NCBI GenBank assembly: GCA_013423325.1
Contig: BLJB01000355.1
Span: 1-64,000, forward strand
From: Usnea hakonensis
Taxonomy: Eukaryota > Ascomycota > Lecanoromycetes > Lecanorales > Parmeliaceae
DNA length: 64,000 nucleotides
Direction: 5' to 3'
This document shows, in pieces, positions 55,830 through 64,000 of the stretch (within the stretch, counting starts at the first letter, position 1; each line of letters opens with the position of its first letter). The notes under the pieces were generated by a model, which was not told the origin of the DNA, searched no databases, and worked only from the letters and a program-made list of their open reading frames with translations. The translations under genes were made by a program, and so were the position numbers.

Positions 55830-57011
55830 ACTCCCACACAGTCCAAATGGTGGCTGCAAATTCGTTGTTCATGAAGCTATACACCACTCCCACACAGTCA
55901 CATTGGACTGTTCAATGCTTCTTCCTGAGGCCCAATTGGCCTACAAACACGGCGAACTTCTCATTAGTCAAGGGATTGGTAAGCCCGTCTGCCACCATGT
56001 CATTTGTCGGTACCAATTCGAACTTTACCGCCCCAGTCTCTACTTGATCCCTCACGAAATGCCATTGGATATCAATATGCTTCGTCCGAGTATCTTCGGT
56101 GATCACCTCACGGCACCCTTTTGGTGCAGTATCGATGACTGACCAGCCCCAATATTCATCATCTCCTTCCATTCCCAGCTCGAACGGAGCTGACATTGCC
56201 ATTGCCGAAAAGTGTGTGCCATTGCTGTCGACGAAGTCGTCCGCTCTTTCAGTGACTTTATTCGCCTTTGGCTTATTGTTTCGGAACTTTTCAGGCATAC
56301 GGTCTTCGTGTAATGTCCAACAGTCGAATGGCCAATGTTTTTTGAGTTTTCCATTCACATTTGGAGTGCATTTGCTGCACTCAGGTGGGTCACCTTCGCC
56401 CTTATAATTGACATTATTTGGGTTCTTTGAGTGACGATCACCTCCACTATTGTTGTTCGTATTGTTGTTTCCTCCTCGGCCTGAGTTGGTGTTGTTGTTA
56501 TTGCCTTTGCCTGAAGACTTCTTGTCTTCCAGCTCCTTTTTGTATCGCTTCATGGCTGCTGCCATGGCGATATTGGTGTTATCGCTCTTGAGTAGGCGAT
56601 CTTCCTCATACAACATGGCGACTACCTTGTCAAAATCGGGTATTTCGTCTCTTGAGGCGACGATTCGGTGTACGAACTGGGAGTACTTTTTTCCCACATT
56701 GTCGAGTAACACCGCTACCATTAGCCATTGGTCAATTGCTGCATTCATCTTCTTCAGTTCCCGTGCTCGGGCGCGGAGATTCGTGCAGTAAGTTTCAATG
56801 TTGTTGTCGCTATTCGCCATGGTAGTGTGGATAAACTGCTTGTATTTAGCCGAGTGCATGCGCCATTACTATGAAGTATTACCATGGACGAGTCCATGCG
56901 CCATTACCATGTGATGGAATTTGATGACGGCTTGGATTGTTATTCTATGAAGGTTTGCTGTTACATATGTGCGTGCCAAGCATATTAGGGCTGAGTTGCT
57001 GAATTCCAACA
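55830..57011 (-). mobile_element. Internally deleted Copia element: gag joined to the end of RNase H
   Basis: The minus-strand frame 55912-56859 starts as Copia gag (UBN2 type: NIETYCTNLRARARELKKMN, IDQWLMVAVLLDNVGKKYSQ, FDKVVAMLYEEDRLL), with an Asn/Gly-rich spacer and CSKC...DCWTLH zinc knuckle. It then passes directly, without a stop, into EDTRTKHIDIQWHFVRDQ and MVADGLTNPLTNEKFAV, the last 60 residues of Copia RNase H. Protease, integrase and reverse transcriptase are missing. A polypurine stretch GTGTGGGAG before TGTTGGAATC marks the right LTR start near 55830; TGTTGGAATTC at 57011 is the candidate left LTR start. The two LTR sequences diverge after about 17 bp, so outer limits are uncertain. 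Confidence 0.7.
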
Positions 57012-57130
57012 CCATGAAGTATGGCCATGGCTGTATGCGCCATTACATGAGGCATTACTATGGCCGAGAGCGTGGCGCGATTTTTTAGCGCTGGGAGGTA
57101 TACTTATATTACTAGCCTATATTTGCCTAG

Positions 57131-57200
57131 TGGAAGGGGGGGGGTATATACAGTAAAGGGGGGGGTACATCTAGTAAAAGGGGGGGTACACCTATCATGA
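57131..57200 (+). repeat. G-run tandem repeat, three units
   Basis: Three units of the form G7-10 then TAYAY..TAGTAAA, about 22 bp each. Four or more runs of G within 70 bp could form a G-quadruplex. Confidence 0.7.
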
Positions 57201-57494
57201 CCCTTTCTGTAAGGCTGTATGATCGGTCCCCGGAACTCTTGTATCTCTCCTCGGATGGTTATGACTCCGAATGAAATCAATTCGCAGCATTTACATTCGA
57301 TTACTGCTACAGTGTCACTGGTAAATTCGTAAACACGATAGTGAGCTAATGAGCAGTAGAGTATTGAGTGTTGAAATATATTTTTGTCTCTTAAGAGTAA
57401 TGGTCTCCAAGGAACGCCCAGCCAACGTTTCTACGCAACTCTAGCCCGTATCTTCCGTGACATCTTCCTGGACCATGCTTTTGCTATCAACGCA
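57201..57494. other. Short 3' region of the citrate synthase gene
   Basis: About 300 bases with no gene seen. Confidence 0.4.
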
Positions 57495-59187
57495 TCATTG
57501 ACTGTTGGGTCCGACGTAAACCTGCTGGGGACGCCACAGTCGAGGTTGCTGATCGACTGCGAGGAAGTACATTAGCTTTGCGCCAACAGGATTACATGCT
57601 CACTTACTCATAAACTCACGCCAGTGTGCCATAACCCCAGGCATTCTAGAAAGCATAGCCAGGGCAGCAATTACATCAGGTTCGAACCCGCTGTGCAGTC
57701 AGAATGTAAGTAATGGTGCTAGATCCCGCAGCTATGAAGAGAACATTAAGACTTACAGAGCGGTATACACAAAACATCCGTATAGGTCTGCATTTGCCTT
57801 CAAATTGCGAGATGTGAAATAGTAGTCTTGAGATGCAATTCTATCGATCTCCATGGCGATAGCGAACAGCGGGTTATGATTAGTTTCATCGGCGAATTCG
57901 TCCAGCATGGCCCTAATGAACTTGGCTCGAGGGTCTACGGTCTTATAGACCCGATGTCCGTAGCCGAAAAGTCGGTATTTCTGAGCCTTCACGTCTGAAA
58001 TCATTGCAGGGACATTGTCCGGCGTCTCCAGGCGCGCAAAAGCCTTGTATGCAAGGTCAATGGCGCCGGCATGAAGTGGACCATTGCCCGAAGCTATGAA
58101 TGCCGAACAGCACGAGATAGGATCCGCGAGAGTTGAGGCAACATGGAGGAAGGCCGCTGTTGAGTTCGTCATCTCGTGATCGCAGTACAGCACCCAGAGG
58201 CGTTCGAGGCGTTCGACGACTTTCGGGCTTGGCATCTTTGTGTCGTCCTCCACAAATCCCATCATAATCAGTACATTGTCGATGAACGGCTTTTCAGGCA
58301 CAGGTGGAGTCAAGACCCTGTTGTGCTGATGGCAATAGATTATCGCCACAATAGTGGCCATGCAAGAGATCGTCCGAACAATAGCTTTATCCACAATATC
58401 AACCTTGCCAGCATAGAGAGTCGCATCTCCGACTACTGTTGGGATGCTACCAGGATCTGAGGCCGCGTATGCGGCCAAACCAGCAAGTACCATGGAGAAC
58501 GGAGGTGATCCGGCCCTGAATCAACCCATGAGCAATACAGTCCCCCACTATGTAGATTCAAGGGCCTTACGAAAATCCTTTGATAGTTTCTACAACGAGA
58601 GATGGAGGTTCAAGAGATTTCACAAGAGCGGAGCGAAAGTTCTCTCTCTCGACTTTAGAAGGTAAGTGGCCCCAGATTAGAAGGTGAGCCACTTCTTCGA
58701 AGCCGTGCTTGCCGAACAGATAATCAATTGAGTGTTGTCTGTAATGGATCGTGCCTTTGATTCCATCCCTACAACACATGTCAACAATCTACGTCTTTTG
58801 CGACTCCGCAATCGATTTTCAACTAGGAACTCACACGAATGTGATCCCAGACTTCATGACAGCTGTGTTCTGAAAGCCGGGGTCCAGCACCCGAAGGCCG
58901 CTTTTCATGCGATCGGCCATGTCGTGTCCAGTCCCAGCATTAACAGCCTGAAGATCTACAGCATGGACGGCGTTGTTCGAGATTTCAAGTTCATAGTGGT
59001 TTCCCGTGCGGTGATCGATTACTGCAAGCGTACCCGAGGGCGAGCTTGAGGTTCTGTAATGAAAGAGTTGCAGCGACCAGGCCACGAAGCTTTTGAGAAA
59101 TGCGGAAAGTTTGAACACGACGTAGTCCTGCAAAAAAAGCATGTGAACATTGATCGTATGGCCCGGCTTGCCCACGATGGACGACAT
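57495..59187 (-). CDS. Citrate synthase-like enzyme (2-methylcitrate / alkylcitrate synthase type)
   Basis: Condenses an acyl-CoA with oxaloacetate. Five exons, 58835-59187, 58571-58768, 57757-58515, 57608-57690, 57495-57556, in phase, up to 484 residues. SPSGTLAVIDHRTGNHYELE and GLRVLDPGFQNTAV open the core; DGIKGTIHYRQHSIDYL and FEEVAHLLIWGHLPS follow. Catalytic residues are present: His in GPLHAGA, His in GYGHRVYKTVDPRAKF, Asp in NADLYGCF. The last exon (LWRPQQVYVG) was found only by using the donor at 57607; otherwise the protein would end at MSK. The start at 59187 is uncertain, since the first 45 residues are unlike the family and may hide an intron. No mitochondrial leader is obvious and there is no SKL tail, which suits a cytosolic secondary-metabolism enzyme, but a primary 2-methylcitrate synthase cannot be excluded. 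It shares a promoter region with the PrpD gene. Confidence 0.85.
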
Positions 59188-59772
59188 GATGATACGCTTT
59201 GGCGGACAGGAAAATGAGAGTCACGGCTCTGAATGACAAGAAGCACTCGCCCATCTTTAGAAGCCAGATACACAGCGAAGAATACCCACCGTGAGATTGA
59301 ATGCGAACGAGGCTACTGATCGGCGTCATCTTTGGACACAACATCAGATTCCTTGTTTCAAATCTTCGAGGCAATGCTCAGGAGCTTTTGATCTCCGAGT
59401 CGGGCGTCGTCGTACTCCTATCAGGCACAGCATGCATCCCGGCGAATCCTAAGTGTGCAAATTGGTAAATTGCATTTACCGCACCAATGAGTCTTTCAGT
59501 ACTGGGACGCCCGATGACGTAGTATGACTTCTCCCATAGGAGGAATAACTTAATGAAAACCGGTTGGCTTCTGGCTTCAGCCTCGTGTAAGCTTACAGGG
59601 CCTGGATTCAGCATGCATATTGCTTCATGTTTGGGGGTTTTATTCGCAACCGTAAAATACTCGTATTCAATCCTGTTACGATACAGTTGGAACTTCAAAA
59701 GAGCTTCACTGCCACTACAGTAGGAGAAACTGGATTCTAACCCCCGCAGATCAGATCAAATCAGCAACGACC
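59188..59772. promoter_or_regulatory. Divergent promoter of citrate synthase and PrpD genes
   Basis: 585 bp between the two start codons, implying co-regulation. I do not recognise a specific operator. The minus strand holds one open frame, listed separately. Confidence 0.5.
59378..59698 (-). CDS. Unrecognised 106-residue frame in the divergent region
   Basis: A minus-strand frame with protein-like composition (PVFIKLFLLWEKSYYVIGRP, RLIGAVNAIYQFAHLGFAGM). It has no ATG at its start (TTG) and is open further to about 59740, where a TGTAG acceptor-like site precedes it. It might be a leftover exon of a lost gene or chance. No function proposed. Confidence 0.25.
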   Translation of the reverse strand: MKFQLYRNRIEYEYFTVANKTPKHEAICMLNPGPVSLHEAEARSQPVFIKLFLLWEKSYYVIGRPSTERLIGAVNAIYQFAHLGFAGMHAVPDRSTTTPDSEIKSS

Positions 59773-61272
59773 ATGACTTCAAGATCCATGAATGAGGAAT
59801 GCCACGAATCCTACGATCAAGTGCTGAGAGATATCACTACATACGTCTTCCACCACCAAGTTGATAGCCCCAAAGCTTGGGCGCGTAGTCGACTCGCCTT
59901 GCTTGATGCTCTGGGCTGTGCCTTGGAGACTCTGCACACCAGTCCCGAATGCGGAAGGATTATTGGGCCCGTAGTCCCAAACACCACCGTGCCCAATGGA
60001 TTCAGATTGCCCGGTACACTGCACCAACTGGACCCAGTCAAAGGCGCTTTCGATCTGGGGTCGCTTATCCGCTACCTTGATCATAATGACGCCTACCCTG
60101 GAGCCGAGTGGGGTCATCCTTCGGACAACCTTGGAGCGCTGCTTTCAGTGGCCGATTGGATCAGCCGGGATAACGCTGCAAATGAAATCCTCCCTACAAG
60201 CGTCACCGGCCATGCCATCAACCTTTCAGGCCCTAAGATGACGATCCGCACGCTCCTCGAGGCTCTGATCAAAGCCTACGAAATCCAGGGCTGTCTTCAA
60301 GAGCTGAATTCCTTCAACGCCGTAGGCCTTGACCACACTATTTTGGTCAAAGTTGCCTCGACCGCAGTCGTGTCATGGCTTTTGGGCTGCTCACAAGCTC
60401 AAACTCTCGCGGCCCTCTCACAAGCATTCCAGGACGGTCATCCACTGCGCACGTTTCGTCAGTCTCCGAACGCGGGCCCCAGGAAAGGCTGGGCCGCGGG
60501 CGATGCATGTATGCGTGCGGTCCAAATGGCAATGCTCTCCCGTAAAGGCCAACCAGGTGCACCAACTGTTCTGACCGATCCGAAATGGGGGTTCTACTCC
60601 CGAATTTTCAGGGGCAAAGAGTTTGTGCTAAGACGGCAGTATACTTCATGGGTGATTGAAAATGTTGGCTTCAAGTTGATACCCGCCGAAGGCCATGCCA
60701 TTTCGGCCGTGGAAGCAAGCTTACGAGCGGTCCAGATGATCAAAGAAAAACATCTCAGTGTCGAGGCAGATATCGAAAAGGTCCAGATCCGCACCCAGGG
60801 CCCCGCCTACGCCATTATTAACAAATCCGGCCGTTTGACAAATGCGGCGGACAGAGACCATTGTCTGCAATACATTGTTGCGGTCATCTTACTCAAAGGT
60901 GGAGTCATCGACACCAAAGATTACATGGACGATTCTCCATGGGCTTCTGATCGGCGCGTGGATGACTTGCGTGCCAAGATCCATGTCGTGGAAGACGAGC
61001 AATTCACGCGAGATTACTACGATCCGACAAAACGAACTTGCTCCAATGCAGTGACCATTGGGCTGAGAGGCGGCTCCGAGCTGGATGAAGTGCTGATCGA
61101 ATACCCAATTGGACATCCCGACAGGCGCGACACGCTGGAGGAGCTGGAGCGGAAGTTCAAGAATAACGCACGACTTGCTCTCTCGGATGAGCGTATTGAT
61201 GAGGTACTGGAAATGGTAGGTAAGGAGAACGCGCTGGTACACGAATTTGTGGATCTCTTCTTCGCAGGTTAG
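59773..61272 (+). CDS. MmgE/PrpD family dehydratase (2-methylcitrate / alkylcitrate dehydratase type)
   Basis: Would dehydrate the alkylcitrate made by the neighbouring synthase. Single exon, 499 residues, full length for the family. Conserved stretches: PNGFRLPGTLHQLDPVKGAF, RYLDHNDAYPGAEWGHPSDN, KAYEIQGCLQELNSFNAVGL, DHTILVKVASTAVVSWLLGC, DGHPLRTFRQSPNAGPRKGW, AAGDACMRAVQMA, NAADRDHCLQYIVAVILLKG and DDSPWASDRRVDDL. The N-terminus (MTSRSMNEECHESYDQVL) has no mitochondrial leader, unlike the primary-metabolism enzyme, which favours a cytosolic pathway role. It is divergent from the citrate synthase gene and tail-to-tail with an MFS transporter 225 bp away. A dead relative is at 46.2-47.6 kb. 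All motifs are intact, so I expect activity; the substrate chain length cannot be read. Confidence 0.92.
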   Translation: MTSRSMNEECHESYDQVLRDITTYVFHHQVDSPKAWARSRLALLDALGCALETLHTSPECGRIIGPVVPNTTVPNGFRLPGTLHQLDPVKGAFDLGSLIRYLDHNDAYPGAEWGHPSDNLGALLSVADWISRDNAANEILPTSVTGHAINLSGPKMTIRTLLEALIKAYEIQGCLQELNSFNAVGLDHTILVKVASTAVVSWLLGCSQAQTLAALSQAFQDGHPLRTFRQSPNAGPRKGWAAGDACMRAVQMAMLSRKGQPGAPTVLTDPKWGFYSRIFRGKEFVLRRQYTSWVIENVGFKLIPAEGHAISAVEASLRAVQMIKEKHLSVEADIEKVQIRTQGPAYAIINKSGRLTNAADRDHCLQYIVAVILLKGGVIDTKDYMDDSPWASDRRVDDLRAKIHVVEDEQFTRDYYDPTKRTCSNAVTIGLRGGSELDEVLIEYPIGHPDRRDTLEELERKFKNNARLALSDERIDEVLEMVGKENALVHEFVDLFFAG

Positions 61273-61497
61273 ACGCTAGGTAGAACGCAAGTTGCACAAA
61301 GCAAAAGTAATGAATGTCTTTGTGATCGCTATTGAAAAATTAGGTATGCGATCTTAGAAACTGAATCGTCTCTTAGAGCTCCTCTAGAGGCACCATTATA
61401 TGCTCTTTCCATGTAGGTAGCTGGCATGGCAATCTGGGCATCTCGTCCAAAATCATCCATGGGACAATAAAACTAGCGGGGCATGGCGGAATATCTT

Positions 61498-63191
61498 TCA
61501 CTTGGGAAGGTTCACCCGCAAACGAGGTCCAAAAAAGTACAGAAGAGTTGGGATTGGCAGCATGGCAATGCAAACCAACGCTATCACCATAGTCCCCCTG
61601 GGAAACAACAAAAGTCAGTCCTACCGCACTTTGACAGGTAGCAACCACGTACCATCCGTAACCAAGGGCCTTGTATAGCTGGAACCCCGTGATTGAGAAA
61701 ACGCACGATGTTGTGCATCGCGCTACAATCACTGCAGCGAGAGCGCTCGCGCCGTACTTCTCGTACACATCGACCACATATGTCTGAATAGAAACGTAGG
61801 CCATAAGCATACCCAATGAGGATATGGCCACTCCAAGTAATGGTAACACCCAATGCACCTGCTTTTCTGCTGTCCAGCCAAATATTATGAGACCGACTGG
61901 GACCAAGGCCATCCCGATCTGCAGAAATAGCATGCGACTTTCAGGCTTGGCCTCGTCGGAGCCGGTCTTATGACGATGGCGCTGCTGCATATAAGCGTAA
62001 CATCTATTACAGTACTTTGCGCAAATGAAGGTTCCAAAAACGGTGCCAAGGGCGGAACCGAGGTACGCAAGACCCGTACGGTCATTTGGCCAGCGGTAAA
62101 AAAACAGCCCATAAACTGATTCTGCGCCGTAGAGCAGGGGGACCGTTATCAGAGAAAGGTACAATATGCCTTATATGCTGTAGCAGTAAGTGAGTCTTGG
62201 CCAGGAAGGGGATAGCTGATGGAGTGGACATACAGTGCCATGTATAAACTCATACACGTACATATAGGTGAAAGAAAAAGTAACCGGAAAGGTCGTCTGA
62301 TGGTGCAGCCGAGCAGGTCGCGTAGTGAACTTGATTTGTGTTCATGTAAACCAGTCTTCCCGGTTCTCTTGGCCTTCTCTAGCAACAAAAAAGGTCCATA
62401 TGTCTCTCTCAGTAACACAAAAGATAGCAACACTGTTATTCCAGACGCCGTCACAATGACCCACATGAGCCATCTCCAGCCATGTGTGCGATCAACAATG
62501 AAGGCCCCAATCAGAGGGCCGATGATTGGACCAGTAGTGGGTCCCAACGCAAAAAGCGATTGGGCCTCACCTCGCTCGTGTCGCACGAACATATCGCCGA
62601 TGGATGCTCCTCCAAGTGTAGGTCCAGCAGAGCCATAGGTGCCGGCAAAAAATCGCAAAATCGATAGCGCGGTGATATTTGGCGCTAGAGCACAGCCAAC
62701 ATTTAACACGGTGAAAAGCGAAAAGCTGATGAGATACACGACACGTCTTCCGCGAAGCTCAGACAAAGGCGCAAGGTACAATGGTCCCATACCAAGGCCT
62801 AAGACGTACGTACCTATTGGAACGTTAGGCGTATATACGTCTGTGAGATTGAATTCCGCTGCGATTGACAAGCTTCCTACTACCAAAATACTCGAACACA
62901 TAGGCGACAAGAAGGCTTGAAAGCTGATGAAGAACACGTTGATCCATTTTCGATTGGCGTCCCAGTTGAGTGGATTCCGAGGATCTTGAGGACCGTCCCA
63001 CGTCTAGAAAACGGATTAGCTTGGATATTCATACCGATACACGAGAGTTCAGATTGAACCATAGAAAGACTAGGCGTATCTAGCCCCTCGACCTCTTTGC
63101 CTTCCTGATCCGTACCCTGTGCCGTACCCTGTTCCGTATGAACTGGTAGTAAATTTGGAGGAGTAGCCATGGTAGTGTCTGACTGAGCCAT
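61498..63191 (-). pseudogene. MFS transporter (DHA1 type) with a single in-frame stop
   Basis: Plasma-membrane drug:H+ antiporter type, possibly exporting the cluster product. Exons 63060-63191, 62234-63003, 61653-62177, 61498-61597 join in phase to 508 codons. NPLNWDANRKWINV precedes helix 1; LGLGMGPLYLAPLSELRGRR is the loop 2-3 motif; LRFFAGTYGSAGPTLGGASI, GPTTGPIIGPLIGAF and WRWLMWVIV follow. The second half has LPLLGVAISSLGMLMAYVSI and LYKALGYGWGTMVIALVCIA. Exon 3 begins C-ATA-TAA-GGC-ATA-TTG, so codon 303 is TAA (62171-62173) where the family has Tyr (xYGxLYL). One T-to-A or C-to-A change would do this. Alternatively a donor at about 62256 with acceptor TATAAG skips the stop but drops about 11 residues of a helix. 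Donor of exon 1 (GTTCAA) is weak. Otherwise intact, so decay is recent, or the stop is a sequence error. Confidence 0.7.
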
Positions 63192-64000
63192 GATTCAAAG
63201 GCGATCTCGTGCGATGGACTGAAAACCGGGCATGCTAGGCAAAAGGCAGAGAACAGGAGCGAAACTTTCTAAAAAATGACATGAGCTAATCGATCTTTTC
63301 GTGACGGGTAAGGTGCAGGATGCGGTATAAGGCTTCACCATGATGTATAAGCCCAGGCGACGGCGCCATTTATACATTCTGTCCGTGCCTGGCTGCCTTT
63401 TTTAAAGGAAGGACGGCGACAACCCCACCAATCGCAGAGATGAGCATGACTGCCTTGATAATTATACATGTTCTCATACATTGAACATGATGATGTTTAG
63501 CTACCTTAGATACGCGTAGGTGCCTTCAATACCTACTTGTAGGTTACAATTGTACTTACGATAAGATTTTAGCGCCTCCCAGCCTGATGCTAACTCCCGG
63601 CCGTTTTGACGGGCGGATTGGTGGAATTAAATCCGCTATTATGCAAGTGTAAGGCGTCTCACACCCTGCTTCTGCTGTAATTCTATGCTCCATAGCCAAT
63701 CACTCATTGCGAATGCCAGGCTCTTCTTCTGATTGCTACCGGTCTCTCGGTTCAGAAGCGACGCTGTCAGATATTCCTGTAATCTTATGAGGCGAATCCT
63801 ACCCTTCGGCCTTTCTTCGCTGAAGAATTCGAGTGTTGTTACCGGATACAGCCCCGTCTCCGTGAAGCTGACTGCATTTTTCAGATTGTGATCTCGCCCC
63901 CCTCTCGCAGATGCAACGGCAAGCGCACGAATAAAGAAGGGTAGTGACCTTCCCAGATATAGGTGTTCGAGGTGTAGTCTCGTGGATCCTACTCTTAGCC
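63192..64000. other. End of window, no gene recognised
   Basis: 0.8 kb upstream of the transporter; promoter expected in the left part. No coding frame of note. Any PKS, FAS or regulator of the cluster would have to lie beyond this edge. Confidence 0.45.

Noticed and set aside
57675..57695. GGTTCGAACC, looks like a tRNA T-loop/B box
   Set aside because: It is inside a citrate synthase exon (GFEPDV on the other strand) and no tRNA cloverleaf surrounds it.
57600..57760. Citrate synthase ending at MSK (stop at 57600-57602)
   Set aside because: The AGTAAG at that stop is a donor; splicing adds LWRPQQVYVG, which matches the usual C-terminus of the family.
1..64000. CRISPR arrays, bacterial operons, ribosomal RNA genes
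   Set aside because: None seen; spliceosomal introns throughout show a eukaryotic nuclear sequence.

Overview
The window reads as nuclear DNA of a filamentous ascomycete (Pezizomycotina). Genes carry short introns, mostly 43-150 nt, with GTANGT-like donors and CTAAC or CTGAC branch sites. Repeats show CpA-to-TpA decay typical of repeat-induced point mutation (RIP). The spliceosome, TRAPP and RNA polymerase III proteins are of fungal type. I cannot name the species.

Layout. (1) 1-16.3 kb is a conserved housekeeping block: mitochondrial ribosomal protein mS33, an RS-rich protein, SF3b subunit 2, a Puf4-type RNA-binding protein, the second-largest RNA polymerase III subunit, and an ankyrin protein. 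(2) 16.3-31 kb is an accessory island. It holds a small LTR element with target-site duplications and RIP damage, a MITE-like element, a relic of a pogo-type transposase, two members of one unrecognised small-protein family, a small secreted protein, an unrecognised 794-residue protein, a short-chain dehydrogenase, and a tRNA-Phe gene carrying two insertions. (3) 31.4-42.1 kb is conserved again: a J-domain protein, gamma-glutamylcyclotransferase, the TRAPPII subunit Trs130/TRAPPC10, and the first part of a delta-12 fatty acid desaturase. (4) At about 42,088 the desaturase stops inside its last visible exon and runs straight into the 3' third of a Copia retrotransposon. Everything to the right is accessory: decayed MFS and PrpD genes, LINE and Copia pieces, solo LTRs in RIP-mutated DNA, and then a compact metabolic gene set.

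The right-hand set at 55-63.2 kb comprises a PEBP-family protein, a citrate-synthase-like enzyme, a 2-methylcitrate-dehydratase-like (MmgE/PrpD) enzyme and an MFS transporter. Citrate synthase and PrpD genes are divergent over a shared 0.6-kb promoter region. The combination of citrate synthase, PrpD and PEBP types is the one known from fungal alkylcitrate and maleidride pathways, where an acyl-CoA is condensed with oxaloacetate and the alkylcitrate is dehydrated. No PKS or FAS gene lies in the window, so the product is unknown. The transporter carries one in-frame stop, and a second, clearly dead PrpD/MFS pair sits about 12 kb upstream, so this pathway looks duplicated and partly decaying.

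The three observations I would check first are the tRNA-Phe gene with a 58-nt spliceosomal-looking insert plus a normal 13-nt tRNA intron, the desaturase/Copia breakpoint, and the alkylcitrate gene set with its decayed duplicate.
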